From: Akkermansiaceae bacterium
Lineage (GTDB): Bacteria > Verrucomicrobiota > Verrucomicrobiia > Verrucomicrobiales > Akkermansiaceae
Assembly (NCBI GenBank): GCA_026421245.1
Contig: JAPKDJ010000002.1
Span: 62,001-126,000 of the forward strand
DNA: 64,000 nucleotides
Direction of reading: 5' to 3'
The position numbers and the translations under genes were made by a program. The notes under the pieces were generated by a model. That model did no database searches, was not told where the DNA came from, and was given only the letters and a program-made list of their open reading frames with translations. Below, one piece after another: positions 27,177-36,194 of this stretch (the first letter of the stretch is position 1; every line of letters begins with the position of its first letter).

Positions 27177-28550
27177 ATGCCTACCCAGATTGGACTCATT
27201 TCCCTTGGCTGTGCCAAGAACCTCATCGACTCCGAGATCATGCTCGGACACCTGCAAGATGAAGGCATGACTCTCGTGCCTGATCCCGAGCTTGCCGATG
27301 CTCTCATCATCAATACCTGCTCTTTTATCGATGTCGCCAAAGACGAATCCGTCGGCACCATCATCGACGCCGTCAACGCCCGACAGGAAGATCCCGCGCG
27401 CGAAAAACAAAAAATCATTGTGGCAGGCTGCCTCTCCCAACGTTTTCAAAAAGACCTTCCCGGCCTCCTCCCCGAAGTCGATGCCTTCATCGGTCTCGAC
27501 CAAATCACCGACGTCGCCTCCATTGTCCGCCAGACTTTACAGCGTGATCTTGAGAAAGACGGGTCCCTCGACACCGTCACCGCCAAGTCGCGATACATTC
27601 CCGACTACACCACCCCCCGCTTCCGCCTCACGCCGAACCACATGGCCTACATCAAAATCGCCGAAGGCTGCAACCATACCTGCGCCTTCTGCATCATCCC
27701 CAAGATCCGCGGCCAGCATCGTTCCCGCACCCAGGAATCCATCATCCGCGAAGCCAAGGGCCTCATCGCCCAAGGCGTGAAGGAAATCAACCTCATCTCG
27801 CAAGACACGACCTACTTTGGCATGGACAAATGGCAAGGCCTCGGCAACCGCCCCAAGCCCACCTCCGGCGTCGATTCTACTCGCGGAGAATCCCTCACCT
27901 CCCTCCTTCGCGCTCTCAACGGGCTCGAAGGTGATTTCTGGATCCGCCTCCTTTACACCCACCCGGCCCACTGGTCCGACGAACTCATTCAAACAATCGC
28001 GGAGTGCCCAAAAATCGCGCGCTATGTTGATATTCCCTTGCAACACATCTCCGACCACATGTTGGATAAGATGAACCGTAAGACCGATGGGAAATACATC
28101 CGTGATCTCCTCCAGCGCATGCGCGACGGCATCCCCGATCTCGCCATCCGCACCACTTTCATCACCGGCTTCCCTGGCGAAACGGACGCCGATTATGAGG
28201 AACTCCTTGAATTCATTAAGACCTTCAAGTTCGAGCGCTGCGGTATCTTTCAGTATTCCAAGGAAGAGGGAACCCGTGCTCACAAAATGGACGACCACGT
28301 CCACCACGCCACCAAGAAAAAGCGCCATCGTGAACTCAGTTCCGCGATCGACGAAATTGCCCAGGACGTCAACGAACGACAGCTCGGCAATCCAAAACGC
28401 GTCCTCGTCGAGGAAGAAGGGATTGCCCGCTCGATGTGGGATGCGCCTGACATCGACGGCCGCATCTTCGTCCCCATCGACTCCGAAGTTGGCGAGTTCC
28501 TCGACGTCGAAGTCAAGGACCACCGCGGCTACGATTTGGTCGCAAGCTAG
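27177..28550 (+). CDS. rimO: ribosomal protein S12 methylthiotransferase
   Basis: Radical SAM enzyme that adds a methylthio group to a conserved Asp of ribosomal protein S12. The 457-residue product has the N-terminal UPF0004 domain with 'LISLGCAKNLIDSEIM' and 'LIINTCSFIDVAK' (cluster cysteines) and 'IVAGCLSQRF'. The radical SAM motif is 'CNHTCAFCIIPKIRG' (CxxxCxxC), and a C-terminal TRAM domain ends the protein. 'LGHLQDEGM' fits RimO rather than MiaB. The TIM-barrel contains a short insertion around residues 215-235. The length and start at ATG 27177 are normal. It is monocistronic and convergent with rnr. Confidence 0.96.
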   Translation: MPTQIGLISLGCAKNLIDSEIMLGHLQDEGMTLVPDPELADALIINTCSFIDVAKDESVGTIIDAVNARQEDPAREKQKIIVAGCLSQRFQKDLPGLLPEVDAFIGLDQITDVASIVRQTLQRDLEKDGSLDTVTAKSRYIPDYTTPRFRLTPNHMAYIKIAEGCNHTCAFCIIPKIRGQHRSRTQESIIREAKGLIAQGVKEINLISQDTTYFGMDKWQGLGNRPKPTSGVDSTRGESLTSLLRALNGLEGDFWIRLLYTHPAHWSDELIQTIAECPKIARYVDIPLQHISDHMLDKMNRKTDGKYIRDLLQRMRDGIPDLAIRTTFITGFPGETDADYEELLEFIKTFKFERCGIFQYSKEEGTRAHKMDDHVHHATKKKRHRELSSAIDEIAQDVNERQLGNPKRVLVEEEGIARSMWDAPDIDGRIFVPIDSEVGEFLDVEVKDHRGYDLVAS

Positions 28551-28562
28551 GAGACTTGGAGT

Positions 28563-28580
28563 GCGGGAGCTTGCTCCCGC
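28563..28580. terminator. hairpin between convergent rimO and rnr
   Basis: A perfect inverted repeat, GCGGGAGC-TT-GCTCCCGC, lies 13 nt after the rimO stop, followed on the plus strand by CTTTCC. It may act as a weak bidirectional terminator, but this GCGGGAGC palindrome is also a typical dispersed intergenic element. Confidence 0.5.
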
Positions 28581-28639
28581 CTTTCCAATAGATCGGCCAG
28601 TGCTTTACTCTGTAAAAGTGCGAGTAAGCTACTCCAAAG

Positions 28640-30952
28640 TCATCTCCGCCTCCGCGCATTCTTCCGCGCTGACCTATTACCCGGGGTAGATTTCGGCTTC
28701 CCTTGTTCTGATTTACCCTTCGATTTTGAAGCCCCCTTTTTTGTCGGGGCGACCTTTTTCGCGACTTTCTTTTTTGCCGAACCACCGGTCACTTCCACAA
28801 TCTTGAAGTCCACTTTCATCCCGATGCGGTCCACCTCGTCAACGACCACCTTCAAACGCACTCCAGCCTGTAAGACCTCTCCCCGGCTGTTTGAAAAACG
28901 ATCCGAGTTATTTTCGAAGAACCAACGACCCGTCGGAAACCCTTCACGCTTGATGAGTCCACGCTGTAAAATATCGGTACATTCCATGAAAAGACCCATC
29001 GCCCGGACTTCAGTGATGATGGCTTCAAATACCAGTGGAGTTTCCTCACGCGAAGAAAGATCCAGCCATTCCAACATTTTCATCCGCCGGCTCTCTGTTT
29101 CGGCATCAGCACTCGTTCGCTCAGTTCCTGAAATATGTTCCGCAATTTCGACACAACGTTTCGCATCCGGTGTCCGGTCAATCTTTTCAGGCCGGTTTTG
29201 AAGCAATGATTGAAGCGCTCGATGCATCACCAAATCAGCGTATCGACGAATTGGACTCGTAAAGTGACAGTAGTCCGTTTTCGCCAAACCATAGTGACCC
29301 TCCGGCGCCGAAAGATAACAGGCTCGTTTGAGACTCTTCAACAAGCCCACTTTAATTGCGGGCTCTTCCAAACTTCCCTTGGCTGAATCAATGAGCTTCT
29401 GAATGTGTTTCCGATTACTGAGATCTCCCGGCTCGTATCCGTATGAACGTGCCAGCTCGGCAAAATCCTGAAGCTTGTCGGGATCCGGATCTTCGTGAAC
29501 CCGGTAGATCGCGGGACGTCCGGAGTTTTTCACCTTGCGCGCCACCGCCTCATTGGCGGCCAACATGAACTCTTCAATCAGCTGGTGACTCTCGTTATAC
29601 TCTTCACGATTGTAGCCGGTAGGGATTCCCTTTTCATCTAGGATGATACTCACCTCGGGCATGTCGAGGTCGAGACCACCATTTGCAAAACGACGTTTCC
29701 GCAAGAGGGCTGCCAGTTTCCACGCTTCCCGAATGCACTCGCCAAGCTCGCCACCTTTACTCGGACTCTCGAGAATCTCCTGAGCCTCTTCATAGGTATA
29801 CTTACGCGGAGTACAAATCACCGCGTCGCAAAAGTAGCTCTTCATTATCTTTCCTTTCGGATCAAGATACATCACGGCACACTTGGTGAGACGGTCTTTC
29901 TGGGGAACCAACGAGCAAATCCCGTTACTTAATTCCTCAGGCAACATTGGAATGACCCGGTCGACGAGATAGGTGGAATTCCCCCGCTCCCGTGCCTCAA
30001 GATCAAGAACGCTCTCCGGTTTTACGTAGTGCGAGACGTCGGCGATGTGCACCGCAAGAAGCCAGCCTTTCTCAGTTCTCTCCACAAAAACAGCATCGTC
30101 AAAGTCTTTTGCTGTTTTCGGATCAATCGTGATCACCTTGCGCTTCCGCCAATCTTCACGACGAGCGATTTCCTCCGCCGGAATCTTCATCGGAATCTTT
30201 TGAGCGGCCGCCACGACTTCACGCGGGAAGGTCGCATTGATTCCGTGCTGATGGACAATCGCTTCGACATCGACTCCCGGATCACCAGGCCAGCCGAGAA
30301 CATCAACAATGTGCCCTTTGGGAACTTCTTTCGCGCTGGTCCACTCGGTAATCTCCGCTGCCACCAATTGGCCGGACTTAGCATCGAGCGTGTTTCCAAC
30401 CCGAATTGATGGAGGTAGCCGCTCATCTTTGGTGCGAACCGAGGAAAATTTCCCTTTCTTCACAAAAATCCCCGTCACTTTGCTGGACCGGCGCTCGACA
30501 ACTTCGATCACGCGTGCACGAAGGTCATTGTGTTCCTTCGAGCTGCTGTTGTTCTCCACCAACTTGGCCCGCACGATATCACCATCCAACGCAATCCCCA
30601 TCGCCCGCGGGGAGACGTAAAAGCGATCCTGTTCATCGAAATCGATGCCCATTGCCAGGTTCCCCTCATCCGTCTTATTGGCGTAGAACCATCCGTGCCC
30701 GGCCGCATTCACCTTGAGCTTTCCAATCAGGCCCTCACGGGAACGGCCTTGCCCGCCCAACGCATAACGTGTTTTTTTTCCGAGTGAAATTTCTCCGGCC
30801 TCTAGCATCTGGGCCAAAGTCTCGCGTAGCTTCTTGCTCATGCTTCCCGGAAGCTCCAACGCACGCGCAATCTCGCTCTTATTGAGCGGTCGTCCACCGT
30901 CCTTACCCAAGAGCGCAATAATGCGCTTCTTCATTTCCTCTGGTTTCGACAT
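28640..30952 (-). CDS. rnr: ribonuclease R
   Basis: 3'-5' exoribonuclease that degrades structured RNA. The 770-residue product has an N-terminal winged-helix region ('RPLNKSEIARALELPGSMSKKLRETLAQM') and two cold-shock/OB domains. The RNB catalytic domain has 'TIDPKTAKDFDDAVFVE' and 'AVHIADVSHYV' (the four-Asp metal site) and 'FTSPIRRYADLVMHRAL'. A C-terminal S1 domain and a strongly basic tail of about 45 residues (Lys/Arg/Ser/Gly-rich, ending RKNARRRR) follow, as in RNase R. I chose ATG 30950-30952 (MSKPEEMKKR); an upstream in-frame start at 30991 adds 13 residues without family resemblance. Confidence 0.95.
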   Translation of the reverse strand: MSKPEEMKKRIIALLGKDGGRPLNKSEIARALELPGSMSKKLRETLAQMLEAGEISLGKKTRYALGGQGRSREGLIGKLKVNAAGHGWFYANKTDEGNLAMGIDFDEQDRFYVSPRAMGIALDGDIVRAKLVENNSSSKEHNDLRARVIEVVERRSSKVTGIFVKKGKFSSVRTKDERLPPSIRVGNTLDAKSGQLVAAEITEWTSAKEVPKGHIVDVLGWPGDPGVDVEAIVHQHGINATFPREVVAAAQKIPMKIPAEEIARREDWRKRKVITIDPKTAKDFDDAVFVERTEKGWLLAVHIADVSHYVKPESVLDLEARERGNSTYLVDRVIPMLPEELSNGICSLVPQKDRLTKCAVMYLDPKGKIMKSYFCDAVICTPRKYTYEEAQEILESPSKGGELGECIREAWKLAALLRKRRFANGGLDLDMPEVSIILDEKGIPTGYNREEYNESHQLIEEFMLAANEAVARKVKNSGRPAIYRVHEDPDPDKLQDFAELARSYGYEPGDLSNRKHIQKLIDSAKGSLEEPAIKVGLLKSLKRACYLSAPEGHYGLAKTDYCHFTSPIRRYADLVMHRALQSLLQNRPEKIDRTPDAKRCVEIAEHISGTERTSADAETESRRMKMLEWLDLSSREETPLVFEAIITEVRAMGLFMECTDILQRGLIKREGFPTGRWFFENNSDRFSNSRGEVLQAGVRLKVVVDEVDRIGMKVDFKIVEVTGGSAKKKVAKKVAPTKKGASKSKGKSEQGKPKSTPGNRSARKNARRRR

Positions 30953-31179
30953 GCGCAGACTTTGGACTGGCTTTGCCGACGCCACAACCACGGATGCAAG
31001 ACGATTTCTTTTTGAATCCGTGCCCTCATGTTTTGCGCCCCTTTAAAAAATTACTGGTCTTCTTTCAATTTTCATTCCAACTTGTAGGCACAATGTAAGG
31101 TCAGAAAAGGCTTTGATTGCCAAGCGTCCTAAATTCATTTTATTCTCCACCAACGATCGACCGAATCGAAACTAAAACT

Positions 31180-31794
31180 ATGACACACACTCCTTCAATC
31201 TCTTCCAAACGACGCGGTTTCACCCTTGTGGAACTTCTCGTTGTGATCGCCATTATCGCCGTTCTCGCAAGCCTTGGATTCGCCGGGTTCAACATCGCAA
31301 TCATGAAGGCCAAGCAGACATCGGCCAGAACCTGTATGAGTTCGCTCATCATGGCCTCCGATGACTACTACGAAGCTTATCAGACTCTTCCCCTTGGCAG
31401 CATCACCAACGCTGATGAGGAAAAAGATACTGACCATCAGCTTATGGCCGCTCTTCTCGGACTGAAAAGTGCCGAAGACGAGAACTACAAGCTCGAGAGC
31501 TTCTTTTCCTTCAAAGGCGCAAAAGGCAAAGGGCCGGCCGCTCATGACGGACTTGACCGCTCCGACAACCGTGCCGAACTCCTCGGACCATGGATGAACT
31601 CTCAGAAAAGCGATCGCTACTACCGGATCTTGTATGATTATGACTATGACAGCGAGCTCCGTGAGCCTCAGGCTCTGGGCAACGAGATCAAATATGACAC
31701 CAAAACCCTAATCTATCACAAGGGCAAGGACGGCAAGATCGGCACCGGAAAGTACGATCAGGACAACGTCTACAGCTGGAGCAAGAGCGGCTAA
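31180..31794 (+). CDS. type IV pilin-like / pseudopilin protein
   Basis: A 204-residue secreted or envelope protein. A short positively charged leader (MTHTPSISSKRRG) ends at the prepilin peptidase site G/FTLVE, followed by the hydrophobic helix FTLVELLVVIAIIAVLASLG with the conserved Glu at +5. The remainder is a soluble domain with many Asp, Lys and Tyr residues, like the large families of type II secretion-related prepilins in Verrucomicrobiota and Planctomycetota. ATG 31180 was chosen because it gives a normal leader length; an upstream in-frame start at 31117 would make it 34 residues. It stands alone, with its own terminator and no pilus assembly genes nearby. Confidence 0.85.
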   Translation: MTHTPSISSKRRGFTLVELLVVIAIIAVLASLGFAGFNIAIMKAKQTSARTCMSSLIMASDDYYEAYQTLPLGSITNADEEKDTDHQLMAALLGLKSAEDENYKLESFFSFKGAKGKGPAAHDGLDRSDNRAELLGPWMNSQKSDRYYRILYDYDYDSELREPQALGNEIKYDTKTLIYHKGKDGKIGTGKYDQDNVYSWSKSG

Positions 31795-31817
31795 TCCAAA
31801 TCAACCCCAAATTTCCA

Positions 31818-31855
31818 AAAACCGGGCTTCCTTCAAAGGTTGCCCGGTTTTTTTC
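31818..31855 (+). terminator. Rho-independent terminator of the prepilin gene
   Basis: AAACCGGGC (31819-31827) pairs with GCCCGGTTT (31842-31850) around a 14-nt loop, followed by T residues to 31854. Confidence 0.88.
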
Positions 31856-31857
31856 GC

Positions 31858-33123
31858 TCACATGCAGGGAACGAGTACGCCGTCACGCATCCCGTGGATC
31901 TTCTTCTTGTCGGCCGGCACGATGGTGGCAAGGCAGCCTCCCAATTTCGTCCTCCCCTCACGATCAACAAAATAATACGGACACAGCCGCGCACGCCCCA
32001 CCATGATTCGGCGCTCTCCGGTCTCCGGATCGAAGTAGGGGTGCTCCACCAACTTCGTCTCCTTAAATTCCTGCACCACCCACGACTGGCTTCCAAATTC
32101 CTCCAGCGCACGCCTCATCATCGCCTTCCACTCGGTCGAGGAAATATCATGACCAATCGTCACTCCGCGGGAACCCCAGGCCAGTTCACTAAAACCGCTG
32201 ACTTTCAAAACAAGTCTCCGGTCCTTTTGACTAAAATCGCCCACTTCATCCCACGAACTCACATCGAGCCGGGGAAGTGCCGCATGAGGGGGGATTTCCG
32301 AAGGATCAATCGGCCAACCATAGGGCACGAGTTTTTTTAGCATCTCCAAATGACTTCCCCGAAGTTCCTTTTCCCAGATTTTGCGAAGCGAGGGTGTCCA
32401 AAAGAGAGCCAGCCAAAGTTTTTCCTCAAAATGCGGTTTCAGCGGAGGCGTCACTCCCCCCTTCCGGGCCAACTCACGGATCGATGGAATCGACTCCCAA
32501 TCGAAAAGCTCGAAAAAACGATAAGCCTCACGATCCCCCGGCTTCCAGGTCTCGGCCTCATGAACGGAAAATTTATCCCCCAACTCGCCAGCCAACCAAT
32601 CCATCTCCGGGCGATAGTCACCCGATTCCTCGGACACCAAAATCTCGGCCCCATCCTCGAAAAGCGAGGCAAACCCCTCAAGCATTCCGGTCGCTCCCCC
32701 AAAGATCTCAAATCCCGCCGCCGCATACGTCTTGCTCAGCCAGGCCAAAGTCCCAATCCCTCCCGGCACTCCATCCAGCTCCGACGCTGAAAAACCCTCT
32801 TCCGTAAGCAGTAAATCTGGCCGGATCACTCTCGGCGCCACTCCACGTTGTCCTTCGGAGCGCTGATGATCAATGATCCAATCTGGCTTCCCCGCATCAA
32901 AAAGACGTGAGATCCACTCCGGCCGACGGCCCTCCCCACTCAATCGATAAAGTTCATCACAAACTTGCTGAAAGCGATGCAAGGGGTGTCCCAGTCTGGT
33001 TAGCAATTTTCGCTGCCCCTTCGAGAGCAAAAAAGGCTCGGGCGACCAAATCCATTCGCGGTCGACAAAAAACCCTGCCTTGGGTGCAGCATTCTTGAGG
33101 TCATCGAGAGTCAAATCGGACAT
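31858..33123 (-). CDS. hypothetical protein, possible ATP-grasp fold
   Basis: I do not recognise a named family. The 421-residue product is cytoplasmic, with no signal or membrane segment. Its C-terminal half has ATP-grasp-like spacing: 'RRLVLKVSGFSELAWGSRGVTIG' (possible nucleotide-binding lysine and glycine loop), 'SWVVQEFKETKLV' (ExxE-like) and 'IMVGRARLCPYYFVDREGRTKLGGCLATIVP'. The N-terminal half contains 'PSLRKIW' and 'DGVPGGIGTLAWLSKTYAAAGFEIFGG'. Glutathionylspermidine-synthase-type and similar peptide ligases have comparable layout, but the match is by eye only. I chose ATG 33121-33123 (MSDLTLDDLK); an in-frame ATG at 33159 is possible. It is convergent with the prepilin gene and divergent from tatC. 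Confidence 0.6.
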   Translation of the reverse strand: MSDLTLDDLKNAAPKAGFFVDREWIWSPEPFLLSKGQRKLLTRLGHPLHRFQQVCDELYRLSGEGRRPEWISRLFDAGKPDWIIDHQRSEGQRGVAPRVIRPDLLLTEEGFSASELDGVPGGIGTLAWLSKTYAAAGFEIFGGATGMLEGFASLFEDGAEILVSEESGDYRPEMDWLAGELGDKFSVHEAETWKPGDREAYRFFELFDWESIPSIRELARKGGVTPPLKPHFEEKLWLALFWTPSLRKIWEKELRGSHLEMLKKLVPYGWPIDPSEIPPHAALPRLDVSSWDEVGDFSQKDRRLVLKVSGFSELAWGSRGVTIGHDISSTEWKAMMRRALEEFGSQSWVVQEFKETKLVEHPYFDPETGERRIMVGRARLCPYYFVDREGRTKLGGCLATIVPADKKKIHGMRDGVLVPCM

Positions 33124-33258
33124 CTGCGATGAATCTATCAAGCCATCGAAAGACATCAACCATCAGCTTGAAAGCTTGTCTCCCAACCCCCGTAAATTGA
33201 TCCATTGTGAAATTTCCATTGTCCTTAGAGAAATCCCGCGTATTCAACTCCCCGTCGC

Positions 33259-34698
33259 ATGTTTTTTCTCACTAAAATGTTCAAGCTCCGGGACAAGGCC
33301 AACCCGGAAGAGGAAAAGCCATTCCTCGATCACCTCGAAGATCTGAGAATCATGGTCACTAGGGTCGTCCTGACCCTCCTTATTTCCACCCTTGTCTGCT
33401 TCGTTTACAAAGACGAGCTGATGAAGATTATCCGCAAGCCTGTCGAAGAGGTCTGGGTGGATCGACACGAGGCCACCCTTCCCGAGGATGAGGACATCTC
33501 CCTCGACGACTGGGAGAACGCTCTCTCCTTTTCCCAGATCTCGGCCCCACTCGGCCAATACGACCCAGAACTCGCCGAACTCTGGTGGGCCAAGGCCACC
33601 GATGAACGAACCCGACGACTCACCGAGGCCGCCATCATCTACCGCGCCGCCCAAAAACTCGAAGAAGATCAACAGCAAGACTTCATCAAGTCCTTGCCGG
33701 ATGAAAAAAATGGAGCCCGCGAGCTGGCCCTGAAACTCCTCGAAACCAAACCCAGCGATGACCTCAATGCCGAGGGCAACCTCCGGCTCATGAGTTCCCT
33801 GAAGCCAACGGAGACCTTCATGCTCACGATGAAGCTGGCCTTTTTTGCCGGCATCATCGTCTCCTTTCCCTTCCTCCTCTATTTCCTGCTCCAATTCATC
33901 GTTCCCGGACTCAAGGCCAAAGAACGAAAAGCCCTCTGGCCCGCGCTCTTGATTGGCTTCGGACTCTTCCTTGGGGGGGTCTTTTTCGCCTACTTCTTCG
34001 TCCTACCGAACGTCCTCACCTTCTTCTATGAGTGGGGTAAGGACATGGGAATTTCCAACGACTGGCGGATCGGCTACTACATCTCCTTTGCCACCACCTT
34101 TGTCCTCATCTTTGGTCTGGCCTTCGAACTTCCCGTCGTGGTGATGACCCTTGTGAAGATTGGCTTGCTCAGTCACAGCATGATGCGTGAGACCCGCTCC
34201 TATGCGATTCTCGCCATCTTTGTGATCGCCGCCCTCATCACACCGACTCCCGACATGATGACCCTGTCCCTCCTTGGCGTTCCAATGGTGATTCTATACG
34301 AAATCTGTATTTGGCTCTCCTACTTCCACGAGAAGAAAGTCAACCGCGAGGAGGCGGAAGAAGAGAAGGAACGTATGAAGTGCCTCTTGTCCGAGCCAGA
34401 GGGCAACGATGACCCGGAAGATGATCCGCATCATGACGACCACGATCATCATCATGACGACCACGATCATCATCATGACGACCACGATCCGCATCATGAC
34501 GACCACGATCCGCATCATGACGACCACGATCCGCATCATGACGACCACCTCGACCTGACCGAAGAGCACGAACATGAGGACATCAGTGACGACTACATGA
34601 ACTATCCCGGTGAGCATCATGCACCCGAGGAGGATCCCAACTACGACCCATTGCTCCCGGACGAAGACATTCCCGACGAGGAAAAAGACCGTAAGTGA
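33259..34698 (+). CDS. tatC: Sec-independent protein translocase TatC with long loop and His/Asp-rich tail
   Basis: Integral membrane receptor of the twin-arginine translocase that exports folded proteins. It has 479 residues where TatC is usually about 250. The core is clear: 'FLDHLEDLR' (residues about 22-30), first helix at about 32-48, 'FMLTMKLAFFAGIIVSFPFLLYFLLQFIVPGL', 'FFAYFFVLPNVLTFFY', 'ISFATTFVLIFGLAFELPVVVM', 'ITPTPDMMTLSLLGVPMVILYE'. Two additions stand out. Between helix 1 and helix 2 about 120 acidic/helical residues are inserted (about 60-180, periplasmic). After the last helix a cytoplasmic tail of about 115 residues carries six heptads D-P/H-H-H-D-D-H (residues 389-430). The start may instead be ATG 33277. 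A likely substrate, the twin-arginine protein at 45742, is in the window. Confidence 0.95.
   Translation: MFFLTKMFKLRDKANPEEEKPFLDHLEDLRIMVTRVVLTLLISTLVCFVYKDELMKIIRKPVEEVWVDRHEATLPEDEDISLDDWENALSFSQISAPLGQYDPELAELWWAKATDERTRRLTEAAIIYRAAQKLEEDQQQDFIKSLPDEKNGARELALKLLETKPSDDLNAEGNLRLMSSLKPTETFMLTMKLAFFAGIIVSFPFLLYFLLQFIVPGLKAKERKALWPALLIGFGLFLGGVFFAYFFVLPNVLTFFYEWGKDMGISNDWRIGYYISFATTFVLIFGLAFELPVVVMTLVKIGLLSHSMMRETRSYAILAIFVIAALITPTPDMMTLSLLGVPMVILYEICIWLSYFHEKKVNREEAEEEKERMKCLLSEPEGNDDPEDDPHHDDHDHHHDDHDHHHDDHDPHHDDHDPHHDDHDPHHDDHLDLTEEHEHEDISDDYMNYPGEHHAPEEDPNYDPLLPDEDIPDEEKDRK
34423..34548 (+). repeat. 21-bp tandem repeat, six units, inside tatC
   Basis: Six consecutive 21-nt units beginning GATCCGCATCATGACGACCA (or GATCAT in units 2-3), nearly identical at the DNA level. 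They encode heptads with 20 His and 18 Asp in 42 residues. The nucleotide identity suggests recent expansion by slippage. Confidence 0.95.
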
Positions 34699-34737
34699 TT
34701 CTGGTCAAAGGCTTGCTTTCCCCGTAATTCTTGGGGC

Positions 34738-35613
34738 ATGCAATCAATGACCGGATTCGGCCGCGCCGAACACGCCAGCGAGGGAATCATCGCCCGCGTG
34801 GAAATCGCAACGGTGAACCGAAAACAAGCTGATATCCACTTCAGCCTGCCACGGGAGCTGGGTGAACTGGAAGCTGGTCTAAAGAAGACCGTTCTCGGTG
34901 TGGTCTCCCGGGGCCGGGTCAACATCTCCATCAACCTGGAGCGAGCCTCCGGAAATGACGAAAGTCTCAATCTTGATCCGAGTCGTGCCCAAGCACTCGA
35001 AGCCGCATTTATCGAACTTTCCGATGTCCTCAACCGCACCGTGAAGCTTGAGGCCTCCGACTTCCTCCGCGCACCCGGCGTCATCACCTTTGAAGACTCA
35101 GGGTGGGACGTTGAGGAAGCACGGACCGCCATCGAACCGGCCCTATCGACCGCTCTGGAGAAGTTGGTGGAAATGAGGACTGCCGAGGGAGCTGACCTCA
35201 AGACTGACCTCCTCGTCCGCCTCATCATTCTCGAAGAGCATGCCAAGGTCATCTCCGTCGCCACCCCAAAAGTGGTCGCCCGGCAGCGTGAGCTCCTTCA
35301 CAATCGCCTCCGTGAGGCTGACATCGATCTCGATCTCAATGATGAACGACTTTTGAAAGAAATCGCTATTTTCGCCGAGCGCTGTGACATCTCGGAAGAG
35401 ACCACCAGACTCGACTCACACATCGGTCGTTTCCGCGAGTATCTCGATTCTGATGAACCGGTCGGCCGGTCGCTCGACTTCCTCTGCCAGGAGATCAACC
35501 GCGAGTTCAATACCATTGGTTCAAAAGCCAACGATTCCGGCATTGGTCAAAACGTGGTGGGAGCCAAAACGGAACTCGAAAAGATCCGCGAGCAAGTCCA
35601 AAACATTGAATAG
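34738..35613 (+). CDS. yicC: YicC family endoribonuclease
   Basis: A 291-residue cytoplasmic protein of the YicC/YloC family, reported as RNA endonucleases. The diagnostic N-terminus 'MQSMTGFGRAE' and 'VNRKQADIHFSLPREL' are present. The C-terminal DUF1732 domain reads 'SHIGRFREYLDSDEPVGRSLDFLCQEINREFNTIGSKAND', ending in 'KTELEKIREQVQNIE', both conserved. The length is normal. The gene follows tatC by 39 nt and may be read from the same transcript. The guanylate kinase gene that often follows yicC is not here. Confidence 0.93.
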   Translation: MQSMTGFGRAEHASEGIIARVEIATVNRKQADIHFSLPRELGELEAGLKKTVLGVVSRGRVNISINLERASGNDESLNLDPSRAQALEAAFIELSDVLNRTVKLEASDFLRAPGVITFEDSGWDVEEARTAIEPALSTALEKLVEMRTAEGADLKTDLLVRLIILEEHAKVISVATPKVVARQRELLHNRLREADIDLDLNDERLLKEIAIFAERCDISEETTRLDSHIGRFREYLDSDEPVGRSLDFLCQEINREFNTIGSKANDSGIGQNVVGAKTELEKIREQVQNIE

Positions 35614-36194
35614 CAATGAAGTCCGGCACTCTCCTCTCCTTGGTGCGCCATCGGAAGTCCCTCGTCTGCGGGCTTTAGATGTAGTTCTCTTGAAATCAGC
35701 AAGACCTACCTTCCCAAAGGCCGGTAGGGACGACACGAGCCCCGTTACATCACGATTCAAGCCCAAAACCGGATCTCGGGAGCAGGAGCCCGCACCCACG
35801 CCCGCCTCCTCCAGCGCGGTGGTTTGAAATCCAATTACAATTCTCTCGGATACCTCACTTGGCATTTCACAGTCGATGCCTACTCCATCTACCAGACGCT
35901 TCCTACCAACGAACCGGAAAAACTCCCGCTCCGCCATCCTTGACCGACGCGCCCTTGGCCATAAAAAATGCCCGCCACTTTCTCATCACCAATCGCAAAC
36001 CTGGAGCCAAATGGCAGGCCTTTCTCAGGTAGGTGAAAAGCTACCTCTAGGCCGGCTTCCAAAGGTTCACTCGTAAAAAAAACGGAGCCGCTTTTTTGGC
36101 TGGGCAGGGAGTGGAGCGGGCTCCATGACCGGGGAGTAACGATCGCCGGACGAAATAAGCGGCAAGTTTCACGAATAGACTTTAAGAAAACGGT
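35614..36194. other. intergenic region without a supported gene
   Basis: This 581-nt gap separates convergent yicC and rodA. It holds GC-rich partial palindromes (CGGGAGCAGGAGCCCG at 35778-35793; GGTAGGGACGAC near 35725) that look like decayed dispersed elements, and an A-rich stretch with an imperfect hairpin near 36077-36100 that could end rodA or yicC transcription. An open frame on the minus strand (35521-35937) runs over the end of yicC and lacks any recognisable domain. I see no RNA gene. Confidence 0.4.

Noticed and set aside
27537-28523. Long open frame (328 codons) on the minus strand
   Set aside because: It is antisense to rimO, whose motifs are unambiguous.
34423-34548. Six-unit direct repeat, considered as a CRISPR or intergenic satellite
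   Set aside because: It lies in frame inside tatC, has no spacers, and each unit is exactly seven codons.
35521-35937. Open frame of 138 codons on the minus strand over the yicC end
   Set aside because: It runs antisense through conserved yicC codons and GC-rich repeat-like DNA; no domain is recognisable.
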